Made by a program: the position numbers and the translations under genes. Positions 31,401-43,400 of a stretch of DNA of 64,000 nucleotides are shown piece by piece. The DNA comes from Aporrectodea caliginosa (taxonomy: Eukaryota; Annelida; Clitellata; Crassiclitellata; Lumbricidae): NCBI GenBank assembly GCA_020284085.1, contig JACEVL010000152.1, forward strand, positions 868,001 to 932,000. Direction: 5' to 3'. Positions within the stretch are counted from its first letter, which is position 1. The number at the start of each line of letters is the position of its first letter. The notes beneath the pieces were generated by a model. That model saw only the letters and a list, made by a program, of their open reading frames with translations, ran no database searches and was not told the origin of the DNA.

Positions 31401-34400
31401 TAATACAGCTTACTCTTGAGCAATGTATTTAGTAACTTAGGTTTGATGTGTGCAGAAGACCTAAATTGCTCATTTCAGATGTATATCGTAACTCAAGTAG
31501 TAAAAAATATGACATGTTTAGCTTGCAATCGAGTGGTCTGAGTTTAAATGTAGCTTTTAAGGTAATAATGCAAGCTTGCTTTCGTGGTGGCTTCTAAGAT
31601 GTTGTTAAAAATATGAAACTGTACTTCAGATAGACATACATAGTGACAATGCTTGGCTTTAGTGACAGAGTTTAGTTACTTACAGTTGTGAAGGAAATTT
31701 GGAATATAAGAGGAATGTTCTAATGTTGCTCTGCAACATGTACTGTACTTATGCCTGTTTCAAGACATTTGGATAGCATCTTTTAAGAACTTGAAACGTG
31801 TTTAAAACACAATTACTGAATTTAAGCCACTTAGTTCACAGTGTCTGAAGCTAATGGGTTCACAGCTTAACATGCTTTGAAATCACTTACCATGCCTTGA
31901 AAGGTTATCTCTGCTTAAAACTGAAATAATACTGTGAATAGTGAGGGGTCAGTGATGTGCATCAAGGGTGTAAAGAGGAAATTTCAGGGGTTCCCATTTG
32001 ACATGGTTGCGGAGTAAGGGGTCAGTTTTGAAAGGTTAAATGTTTTTCTGGAGGATTTGCACCCGTAACCCCATAAATACATCCATGGGCTGCATACTAT
32101 GCATGCTTACGTGAAAGAAATATTTTGGTGATATTTCACAACTACACACTTTATTCAGCAGATGCTGTAAGTATGTGACAAAGGTCCAAACTACTTGTAT
32201 TGTGATGCAGATGTCATGCAATTATTAACTTCCTGCTTATGATGGAGATGTGTTGTGCAATTATTAACTTCTGACACGATAATGATGGTTTTTAGTTTCA
32301 CAACAGGGTATAGGGCAACAGGAAAGGACCACCACTACAGTTTCCTAAATTTTTTATATACTTTATTGGGTTTGTCATGTTTCTGTCTGGCGACAACATC
32401 TTCACCCATCATTCGATCCTCTTCATCTTGGCTTGAGACTAACATTTTGATACAGGGTGTGTATATATGGTTTGTGATTCCAAGGGCAAGATTTCTGGCA
32501 TTTTGCCTGTCAACCTCAATTAGTGCCTCAGGTGGTATTTAATATTAGGAATTTTGTACTTGATGTTAGGAATTTCATCAGTGAATCACCACGGATGTCA
32601 TGGCTCACCGGGTAGGACCCTATTAAATGTACATCCTTTTGTAGATATGACAAAGTCTTATAAGTGGAATACTTTGGATATGTTTGTCACAAAGTTAAGA
32701 GTACTGTGATATAATGGTTCAGGATTTGTTGTGTCTTTGTTGATGTTGATGTAGTCGTACAAATGTTTTGTTGGAGTTGTCCTTTTGTGTATGTCCTTCC
32801 ATGGTCAGTTTCTTTTCATCTCTTTTGTTTTGCTGTCTTTCAGTTTTAATCCAAAACTTTTAAGATTTTTAAAATTACTTTTCCATGAACAGGGGTGTTT
32901 CTGCACTTTACGTTGTTCTGTTCAGCCAGTCTGTCTTTTTTCGTTGGTTTTAAATACTGAAACTTTATCGAGTCTTATAGGTTGTGCTTTTTGCGTAAAT
33001 GCAATTACTGGTTTCATGATCATCGGTACACCACAGGACTGTAATATCTCCAGTTGCATTATGTTATGCCTACAGAGCTGTCATTGCACAAGCACCTGCG
33101 AGTAGCTTAGTAGTATAAGGTGCTATTGTGTTATGTGTAATATAGTTGTCTTTTTGATTTGATAGGCTTGTTCGTTTAAACTTTGGTCTTACCAGTCATC
33201 AGTTGGACTCCTGTTCCTGACAAGTTTGATCAAGTTTCTCTTTGGAATTTTCTCTGGTCTTTGTCTTTGTTCCGTGGTTCTATATTTGCTGTGTTTTTAC
33301 TGCAGATAGTTTTGGGGTTTGATAAAAGAAAGTTCCAGGCATTGTTTGCTTTTGTATGCTGTGAAAGAGCAAAAATGTGTTTCAGTTTGATTCTGTCTGC
33401 TTCAAGTATGTGCAGTGTGCGCTGCAGTATTCCTAGGCAGCTTAAGTTGAGAGGCAATGTTTTGTTTTGTTGCTGAGCTTAACTCTTTGTTTGTTTTTTG
33501 CACTATTTTCATAGGCAATGACTTTTAAAAATGTCTGTAAGTCCAGAACAGTAAATGGGATCTTTAGAGGAAATGGTAGGAGACAGGTTTGTAGTGTTTG
33601 GGAACTAAGAACCAATATTTATGCACAGTTATCGCCAGCCATCTTGAATAATTCTTTCTTAGCTGCACTTTCTAATGATAGAGCAATGTTGCTATAAAAT
33701 TGTATGTTAAGGTAACAGTGGTTTTATTTTATACCATGGTGTTGGCGAGGGTCAAACTTGTACATTCTGTGTTAGGAGGCTAACAGTCAACCAATAAGCC
33801 ACCATGTGGTACAACTGATTGCGGAGAACAAATAAGTCTTTTATATATGGATAGATGACAGTTTCCAAGAGTGACTGACCACAGCATTCTATATATAATG
33901 TATAGTTTGTATTTTAAGTTTGAGGGCTCCCGTTTTTGATGTATTGTTTGTGATGTCCTTAGACCATAAAGAATTTGTTTGCAAACCTTATTCTCCAACC
34001 AGATTCACGATCCGTTGCTTTCTAACCATTTTTCATCACCTCTTTGGGGTTTGCAAGTCGTGTATGAAATTAACAATTGATCTTGTACTATTTCAACTGG
34101 TGTGTGAGTTTGCTAGTTTATTTAGCAAGGCGTCTTTCATTTTACAGTATCTTGGGTGAGTTTGACTGAGCATTTTCTTGTATCCCCAAATGCACTATGC
34201 CCCATCTGGTTTAATAAAACTTGGCATCAGTGCTGTATTGAACATGAACAGGCTGGTAATTCTCTGCTGGATGTAGGCCAGAGAGAGTGAAGCTATGAAA
34301 AAAGTTTTGCATGTGTAGAACAATAGGAAGAATTTTTAGAGGAAATATGTGGAATGGGAATCAACAGATTCAGGCAGTGAGTGCATTTTCGTGAATGCTT

Positions 34401-37400
34401 TATTCACTAAATTGCGGTTTTCTTGGTCATTTCATTACAGTTAATGAAATCAATACAATTTTCTTTTCCATTTTACAAAGTTCATCAGATCAATTCAAAA
34501 CATAATGCCAGTTCACAAAGTTAATGATATCAATAGAATTTTTGCCCATATCACATTCATTAATGAAATCAGTATATTATACCAATGAAGTTTGAGAGAT
34601 TTATGACGATGAGTCGATGACTTTATGTAGAACAGTGACATAACATTGTTCAGATGTGCTGTGTCGTAACACAACCAACTGGTGACACTTCTGAGTAGTT
34701 CTTTCTGTGGAAGATGCCAAGTACATTTACCAGTACAGTTGTTTTGTCATGTTAGGGATGCTAGTGATCGATCTAACACCCTTTGGCAAACATAGCTGCT
34801 TACTTTTGCACACTTTTATTGCTAAAGTGCATTTGAGTTGATGTCCTTCGTCACTGTGTCATTGTGGGGCGCGGTGGTGTAGGGGTATGACTCGGTGCAT
34901 TGCAGCCGGAGGGTTGCGGGTTCGAATCCACCTCAAGCCACCCGACCTTGGGCAAGTCCTTCACTCACAATTGCTCATGCTCGGCGTGAAACTCCGATTC
35001 AGTGTCCGCGCTGTAGTCGGGAGCGCCTCTGAGTAGAAATCTTGAGGGGGCGCTATAACAAGTGCTCATACATACATACATACATACACTGCAAAATCTA
35101 TAGAGGAAACAAACTGAGCAGAATTTTATCAAGACACTTTTTCCATCACAAAACACTGTCTAATTGAATGGTTGTGGCATTTGCTAGTTCTTTCTTTTGC
35201 AAAAACATTTATCGCTAAGTAGGGTTGTTAAAATCGTTTTTTTTGGCAATCCGAATGTCGGTTTTAGAAATCCGATTTTAAACCGAATTTCGTTTTTTAT
35301 TGGCCGTCATAGAAAATTTAATATATTATTATATAACACGAGTTATTTTATACATTAGGTACCGTAACGTATGTTAAATAACACCTTCTTATCTGCCGGC
35401 TATAATCGATGAAAATAATTGTAAACACTAAAGACATGCATGAATTAATTCTTTCTGGCATTTCTTGAAATTTTCTCTACAAAAAATTATTTAAAAAAAT
35501 TCGAATTTCGTTTTGTCAATAATAAAACCGAATTTCGTTTTCAAAACCGAAATTCGGATTTGAATTTCGTTTAACATCCCTATCGCTAAGGTGCATTTGA
35601 GCAGTTTGAAATTATTTCCTTAGCCACTTCAAAATCTACACGAGGAAACAGGTTGAACAAAATTTTATCAAGACACATAAATTGTCATCACAAAACAATT
35701 GTCTAATTGTATGGTTGTGACATTAGCTAGTTCTTTTCTTGTACTACGAAAGGTTGCTACAAGAAAGAAGACTTTGGAAAGTCAAGGTGAATGGTTTCTG
35801 GTCCAGTATAACTAAACCTGGCTTGAAGTGGGATATTTGTTAGAATGGAAACTTATTAAAACTTACTAGTTGTGAAGATGTATGCCTTGTTACAATTGTG
35901 ACGTACATACTGTAGCTTTCCTTGTGTGGATTCCTGGTGTGACTTTTTACCAATTTATGGTCAGAATTTGAACTTCAAACACTACAGTGAGAGGAGGCTC
36001 TTGATTTATTATCATGACTTTATGTAGAGCAGTGATATAACTGATGTAACAGTGGTATATTATCTATTGGTAGATAAAGTATACATAGTTCTTTTGAAAA
36101 GAAATGAGAAATTTAGGTACATAAGGTATTCTAGTGAGATATGGAAGAATGGTCATTATGGAGATACAAAGTCATATATGATACAGAGTCAATAAGACTT
36201 AAAGGTAATACAAGAAATTTCTTGCCTGTATTGGGATGTGGCAAATGTTCATTACAGATGTACAGAATCAGTATAATAGTCATCAGATAGTGGCTTACAT
36301 TATGTACATTGAAGTAATCCACTAAGCTTATGCCATTTGTATAATGGGCGGGAAGATGGTTGAATGGTAACATATGGCATGCGATGACTCCCTTGAGAAA
36401 TCTGTATGCCCAGATTTTGCTTGTTTAGATTGTGCTAGGGACAACTGTTATCCACAGTAGGACAGATGAGTGTTGTGACTATATCATGTAATCGGCTGCA
36501 GCTTGTGTTTGAGAGTCAATGGACGAATGGGATTATGTCTTGCTGTAGAAGTCAGTGGACTTTGCTGTTGAATGCTTACATTTGGTAGATTAAATTCAAA
36601 GGCTACAGTGTAGAATTAGTGAGCAGTTTGGAGGTAGCTGAACCACTGGCACCAATATTTTAAAGGTAGTGTTTGAGCTTGCTTTGCCCGACGTTATCCA
36701 TGTTTGTGGATTTACCTACTGTTTTTAAATGCTATAACTGATTGGCTATACCAGGATGCACCTAGTGTTTAAGAAGTCAAAATCTTGAGATTATATCTTT
36801 TTGTAGAAGTCAGTGCCTGGACACCGTGCACGTATATGAATTATTGGTGGCAGATTATCAGACTTGCATCAACCAATGTCTAGTATACAGTTATAATTGC
36901 TAGTTAGAACAGAATACAGAACTTTGTTAAAAGTCTATATTGTCCAGGACTTTCATGAAGTTGAAAAGCTTATGGATTTTCAGTTTCTGTCATTTATTTG
37001 TTCAATGGGGATAGATGAATTTAAATTGGGGTTAATATATTTTTGTGTATCTTTGTGTAATACATCTGGCTTGTGATAGCAAGTTAAAATAATTCAGATT
37101 GTGACTATGAATGAAGAAACTAGTTATCATAAGGTTGTAGTTTCATCATAAGGACCCGTTGTTAAAGTAATCGTCCACTTATGTTGTGTCTCGTAAACCA
37201 CAGGGCAAGTTGTAGGAGCTGCACTCCAAGCAAGGGAGTGTAAAACCACTGTCCGACAGTGACCATTCACACAATAGAAGCAGAGTCAAAAGTCTTTAGA
37301 TTGTGTATGAGTTATGATTTGAAGTTTCTAGGTCTGCATGTCACTCCAGAAGGTATCTGCTGTCTGTATGGACCGACTGTATGGGTATTAACCTAATCAG

Positions 37401-40400
37401 GGTATTGTTTTGGTTTGCCAATAGTTGATGCCTTGTACCTTAGATGCTGGCACTTATGAGTTTAATTAATTTAAAATAATAATGATAAGAAGGGAAAATA
37501 TTATGGTGACATTCTTCAGTGTAGTGTAAAAGAATGATGGTCGTGAAGAATGAAATTTCAATATACACCTGGTAATTTGCTTTAGCTACTGGTATCTGTT
37601 AATATTGCTTTCTTAATCACTGTCTTGGAATTCTGATTTCTTTTTCGTGACTGCATAAAGCTGCTGTGATACAAGAGGACTAGATACCTAAGGATGAACT
37701 GGGAAGTGAATGGTTAATAGAGGCTATCTTTCCCATTGTTGTCATTGTTTAAGATCATTCCTTGTCTTGGAGAACTTTAAAAAATTGCGATCTGCTGCAT
37801 GTTTGCCCATCAGATTCAGATGTATGGACATTGCATTCATAATGGCTGTTTGAAGTTAGTAAAATACAGTGGTATTAGAGGAGGGTAAATTAATTATTTT
37901 GGGAGATCAGGTGATCAGGTCATACTGAAACTATAAAAGTGGTATATATTAAACGTGTCCTTGTGTTCAGCTGAGCTTGCGTTATGAAACAAGTGTTGAT
38001 TTGAATACCAGCAGTGTTTGTGTGGGCAATTGCCTGACCACCATTTTGTAAGTGTAATTGAACATTTATAAAGCGCCACTCAATGATTCAGAGATTCTCC
38101 CGAATTTCTTGGCCGTTAATACAAACCAATTATATTCCTGAAGTTGTGGCTTTAGAATGAGTGTTGCATGGAAGAACGGGCTCGTCGGGCTGAGTAGGAC
38201 AGCGTGGTATCACAGTATTGTAGAAACAACTTATCGAACTTGTGTACTTATTGTGTGTTGAATAACACTACCTGAAGAGAGATTTTATATATTATAACCT
38301 TGAAAAATGAAGCTGTGCTTGTGGGTTTATACACGTATTGATATCTGTGTTTTTTGATTATTTTGTGGAATCTGTTTGAGCTTAGAAAAGTGTGAGATTA
38401 TGAGCATTGCTTGCTGTTTTGTTGTCTCAGATTCAGTGATCGGGTTTTTGAAGACACTGCTAACAGGCAGGTTTATTTAAATGGTGCTATTTCATACTGA
38501 CAAGGTATCGGCAGAGTGCATATAGCTATGTTACATGAAGAATTTGCGTAAAGCCTCTGCACAGTGGTGTAGGATTGAGCCCATGTTACATGGTGAGCAC
38601 TCATACAATGCAGTTCTGTTGCATATGTAATTATCTGTTGTTTTATCTTAGGGGGTGACAGAGGCGCTGGTGGGGACCGTGCAAACAACTCGAACTTGAT
38701 GGCAGCTGGGGAGGCAGAGGTCCAGCAGTTTCCAGACACGATTTTCATTCAGGGATTGGCTGATGATGTCTCAGAAGAGTCACTGGCTCAGCACTTTGGT
38801 GCTATTGGCAAGCTAAAGGTCTTGGATTTCATTTAAACTAGACCAGTGCTTTACAATCTGTTTGCCTACAGAACCCTTTTGATCTTAAATGTTTTTGACG
38901 GAACCCCAACCTAAACAAAACATATTCTGGTATTAACGTAGTGTCTGAGATGCAGACCAATATTGGTTTAATTAATGACATAGTAATGAATAACTGAATT
39001 TTCTTTTATAGGTTACAAATTATTTTAAATGATATTTTCCAATGGAGTCCTTTGTCTTCACCTCTGAGTTTGATTTATAATGTAATAACACATGTATATT
39101 CAAACAACACTTTTATCCAATTTCTCATTGAACCCTTGTCTGCCCCTCGCGGAACTCTAGGGTTCCGCGTAACACACTTTGGGAAACGCTGAACTAGTCA
39201 ATCATCTAATTTAAGCATTTATTAAGAGTAACTTTGTTATTCTATCTCATATGATGCATATGTGTTCGGTCTATGGTGCTGTGAAATTCTGTTGTTACTA
39301 TTTGTGATGCCCTTAATGTACAGTAATGTCAATGAGACAGCCTTTCTGGCTGTCTCTGTAACATGCTTTTTCTGTGACAGGATCTCACCATATCGTTTCC
39401 TGTTTTATTTATTTTATTTTCCTGTTTGATTTTTTACTTGGATCCATCCTATCCTGTCTCTTCTGCAGTTTGAATACAGAAATATTTTAAAATATCAGTT
39501 GTTATTTTTATTTGTAATTTTTTAAGTGGTTAGGATATTGCAGTTGAGAAATCTGGGTTTAAAATTTGCAACAGACGGACAACAAAACAGGAAAACCTCG
39601 AGTGTGGTTGGTGCGTGACAAGATTACTGGTCGGCCAAGAGGAGAGGCGACAATTGGGTATGACGATGTGAATACCGTCACGACTGCTATTGATATGTTC
39701 AACAGTAAGTCTTTTGCTTACTCTGAGAATTACATTAGGCATGAACTAGGGTAAATCTTTGCCGTTATTGCTAAGAATATCAAAACAATCTAATGTTTGA
39801 TTCGCTTGACTTGCTTTGATTCTAGCATACTAAACTGCTCTTGCTAAAAGATAATTAGCAAGACAAAATTACAACAAAACTCCCAATGATTTCACTAGCA
39901 CTGTTTTCTTCATGATATATTAAGCATCAAATATTAACTCTTTTTAAAGTAAAGCAGCTTTTGTGATTATAAACTTTGTGGGTTTGATAGACTTGTTTAA
40001 AATCCACATATTACTCCAATGAAACTAAGAGACATGCTGCTGCAACAGCGTGATCAAAGTATATAAAATGTGTGTCCGTGCCACTAATTGAATCCTTGTT
40101 GTCTCAAGGACAACCCACAAGAGTCCTACCAATACAGTCTGAAATTATATGAATGAGCTAAGATACACATTCAGAATGACCTGCTTCTCTGCTGTATCTC
40201 GGCTTTTTTTGTGCATTTTCTAGAGGAACGTTTTTCTAATTTGCATGCTTTGTATTGTAAATAACTTGCAAGTTTTGCTATACAGTTAATGCAATTAGAC
40301 CCCTATTCAACGGGACTTGTCCCTTCGGGTGTGCCCTTTGCTCCCTCATATCATCTCTTCATAGATAAACTTCTGTAATAATCTGCACTATGTTTGTGAA

Positions 40401-43400
40401 ATTTTATATACTGTAGTTTCATGTTATTAATTTTACATGTTTCTGAGAAACAATAAATCTAATTTGCATGCTTTGTATTGTAGACAAAGAATTTCAAGGA
40501 AGAAAAATTCGTGTTCAGGTCGCTTCTAGAAAGGTTCCTGCGGGGGCTCCTCCGCATGCGCTTGGAATGGGTACTTTTATTTATTTGGCATAGTTTTGGA
40601 CTGTCTGTTAAGTGGCAGTGGCATTAGTTCTCAGACTTAGTTTTACAGCCCTATGCATTCATGTGCTCTGCCTCAATGCTATGAATTCATCACAGTTCAA
40701 TTTTTGTTTGTTCTGTTTGTTACATAATTACAACAATATGGAATCATTAATTGCACTCTCATATAGGCCTGTTTAATCGATCAATCAATCCTCTTATTGT
40801 TTCCGTAGAATGTTTATAAGTAGTGATCCAGAATAATCATAAACAACGATCATAAGTTTGGTGTTTAAACAGACAGATCACATTATTATCTTATTAACGT
40901 TTGAGGGAAACAATCGGGTTCCCAGATGGGACTGAAGTCCCGCTAAGTTAGCAGATACCCGTGTACCATGTTGCAGAGGGATGACAGTTGAGTATAGTCT
41001 ACACAAATAGCATTGTCAAAAAATGAGAATTACTGGCTTAACTAACAACACTTAACTTAATAAGACCATTAATAATTAAAGACATTAATAATAATCTTTA
41101 ATAAGACCATTTTGTGATTAGCTTGTTCATTAGTTGTCAGTGTTGATCCTTTGGTGTTCAAGCTAAATTTTATAATTTTGTCAGTTTTTGGTAAAGTTTT
41201 GATGCTGCTGATTGACCAAAAGTTAGCAGAATGCCATTGCCAAGTGAGTGGTCTTTATGTTCTCCATGATGTACATAGTTCTCCATGATGTACTTGTTGT
41301 TGACAGAGCGTGGAATGGGTGGTAGAGGAAGAGGAGGAGGAGGATCTGGACCTGGGTCAGGTGAGTCCTGATGCTGATTAACTAATGTCAACAGTTCTGT
41401 TTGGCTGTTTTTAGTGGAAACGCATGCAGTTATTTTAAGTTTGCCTACTCTGTAACTGTACTGCCCTCTGCACGGCTTAAAGCCAGCTGAAGCTAATGAC
41501 TATTGCTGTATGTTCGTTCAGTTGTACTTGGCTGATACAGACTGCTACACAACAAGGTTCTCTCTTAATGTGTTCACATGTTAAATAGGAACCATGATGT
41601 AACTGTTCGTTCCTAATTTTGCATGTAGTTTGTGTATAAAAAGTTTTCAGAAAAATCCAAAGGGGTGTAGTGTACACCCCTGGTTGATTTGACGTGGAAT
41701 GACCCTTTTTTGTTCTCCATAATGTACATAGTTCTCCATGATGTACTTGTTGTTGACAGAGCGTGGAATGGGTGGTAGAGGAAGAGGCGGAGGAGGATCT
41801 GGACCTGGGTCAGGTGAGTCCTGATGCTGATTAACTAACAGTTAACAACAGTTCTGTGTGGCTGTTTTTAGTGGAAATGTATGCAGTTATTTTAAGTTTG
41901 CCTACTCTGTAACTGTACTGCCCTCTGCAGGGTCTTAAAGCCAGCTCGAACTAGTCGACTATCGTTGTTTGGAGCCATTCTCGTTCCCCCTGCCCGACAA
42001 AACCCCTACACAAGCCGCATATAGCATTCTCGCTTAACGTTGTTGCCTTGGTGAAATCGTCCATCATTGTTCCTTTCAGCCCGTGGGCACCCAGGACCCG
42101 CAGCGCGTACATTGACTGCCGAGCCTTTACATGTGAACTGGTAGCCTGTATGTGTAGTTGGTCATTGATATGAACCCCAAGCTGTTTAATTCCACTTTAG
42201 AAGGCAAACTCATTAGAATAAAGCCCTTTTATGATGTAGTGCTTGATATGACTTTCAGGGATACTGAATCGGGAGGTTAAAAAATGTTCTTATATGTGAT
42301 TTTTGGGAGCATTTAGTGTGGGAGTTTCAAGCTTTTCTGTTGACTCCGTAATGCAAACAGTGTGATGCCCAAATATTTACTTGTGGTTTGAAGTAACGGG
42401 TAGTGTGAAGAAATTGACACAACAAATAATGCATTACCCACACTGTATCCCCACTTGTAACTAATCTGTAGAAATGGTTACATTAATATTTGAGATTTGC
42501 ATCCATTTGAGATTTGCTTTAAGTCAAAGGTGCTCTTTAGGCACAGGTTTTTATCAGGTTTTCCTTTTTATTTTTCAACAGGTGGTCAGCCTGACTGGAC
42601 ATGTCGAAATCCGTAAGTGTTCTAACATTTTCAAGTGTTAATAATGTAATGAAGTTTTAGTTGATTTTTTATTGAGGTTAAATGTTAATTTTTTGCAGTC
42701 ACATCAGTTTCATATCTTCTAAACTATATTACATGATGTAACTTGACTGTTACGTGTTGTGACGTAATAATTGTAAAGCCGTGCTTCTGTCATACCTAGA
42801 TATAACTATTGCAATTATTATACTGACTAGATGTTTGCCCGTCCTAAGACGGTTGAAAACAATTTGAAAACTCATCATGTGGGCTGCATTCTGGACAGCG
42901 TGGCAATAGACTCATCACGCACCCCAACTTTCACTACACGGAAATTTTAATCTAGACAACAGTTTAAAAACATTTGCTATAGCAGCACCACCTACTGAAA
43001 TGAAATGAGTCAACATGTCCTTAACGCATATAGTGCTATAGAATTGCCACCTACCAAAATGAAATGAGTCCAGTTTATTACAACCTTCATAGTGTATAGG
43101 ATTTTAGTAGTACCACCTAGCAAAACGAATTGAATCTTTAGCGTAACACTTCATGACATGACATTTCTGTTCTGCTATACTATAGATTCTTTTTTATGTT
43201 TGCCACCAACAAGCTTAAAGTGTTGTAGTAATTTGTTGAACTTGTGTTGTTTTCTCGTTTCAATCTAGTGACTGCATAAATCAGAATTTTGGTTGGCGCC
43301 AGGAATGCAACAGGTGTAAGGCACCGAGAGATGGACCTCCTAATTCTGAGAATGGACAAGATGAAGGTAGTTGCTATCAAACTAGTCTCACTAATTTATA

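Larger units (their letters stand above)
34790..35760. repeat. old tandem duplication carrying two later insertions
   Basis: The sequence GCTAA(A/G)GTGCATTTGAG and the block GAGGAAACA...ATTTTATCAAGACAC...TGTCTAATTG...GCTAGTTCTTT occur twice: 34825-35208 and 35585-35740. Copy 1 was split by the SINE at 34865; the copy boundary holds the hAT element at 35220. Confidence 0.7.
27780..38651 (+). other. FET intron 8, about 10.9 kb
   Basis: AT-rich sequence between the short RGG exon 8 and the RRM exon 9. From 27780 to about 34850 I recognise no transposon, only a degenerate tandem region at 31146-31440 and small local duplications (32205-32270, about 34400-34580). The SINE and hAT copy at 34865-35582 are the only clear insertions. 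Phase matches across the intron (G|GG), so no coding exon is required inside, though a symmetric alternative exon cannot be excluded. Confidence 0.6.

Noticed and set aside
32785..33476. Two Phe/Cys-rich ORFs of about 100 codons in FET intron 8
   Set aside because: No recognisable domain, no splice context and the composition expected from T-rich intron sequence.
34861..34940. A tRNA gene on the plus strand
   Set aside because: The cloverleaf is incomplete and the head continues into a SINE core and LINE-like tail with a second copy at 57439.
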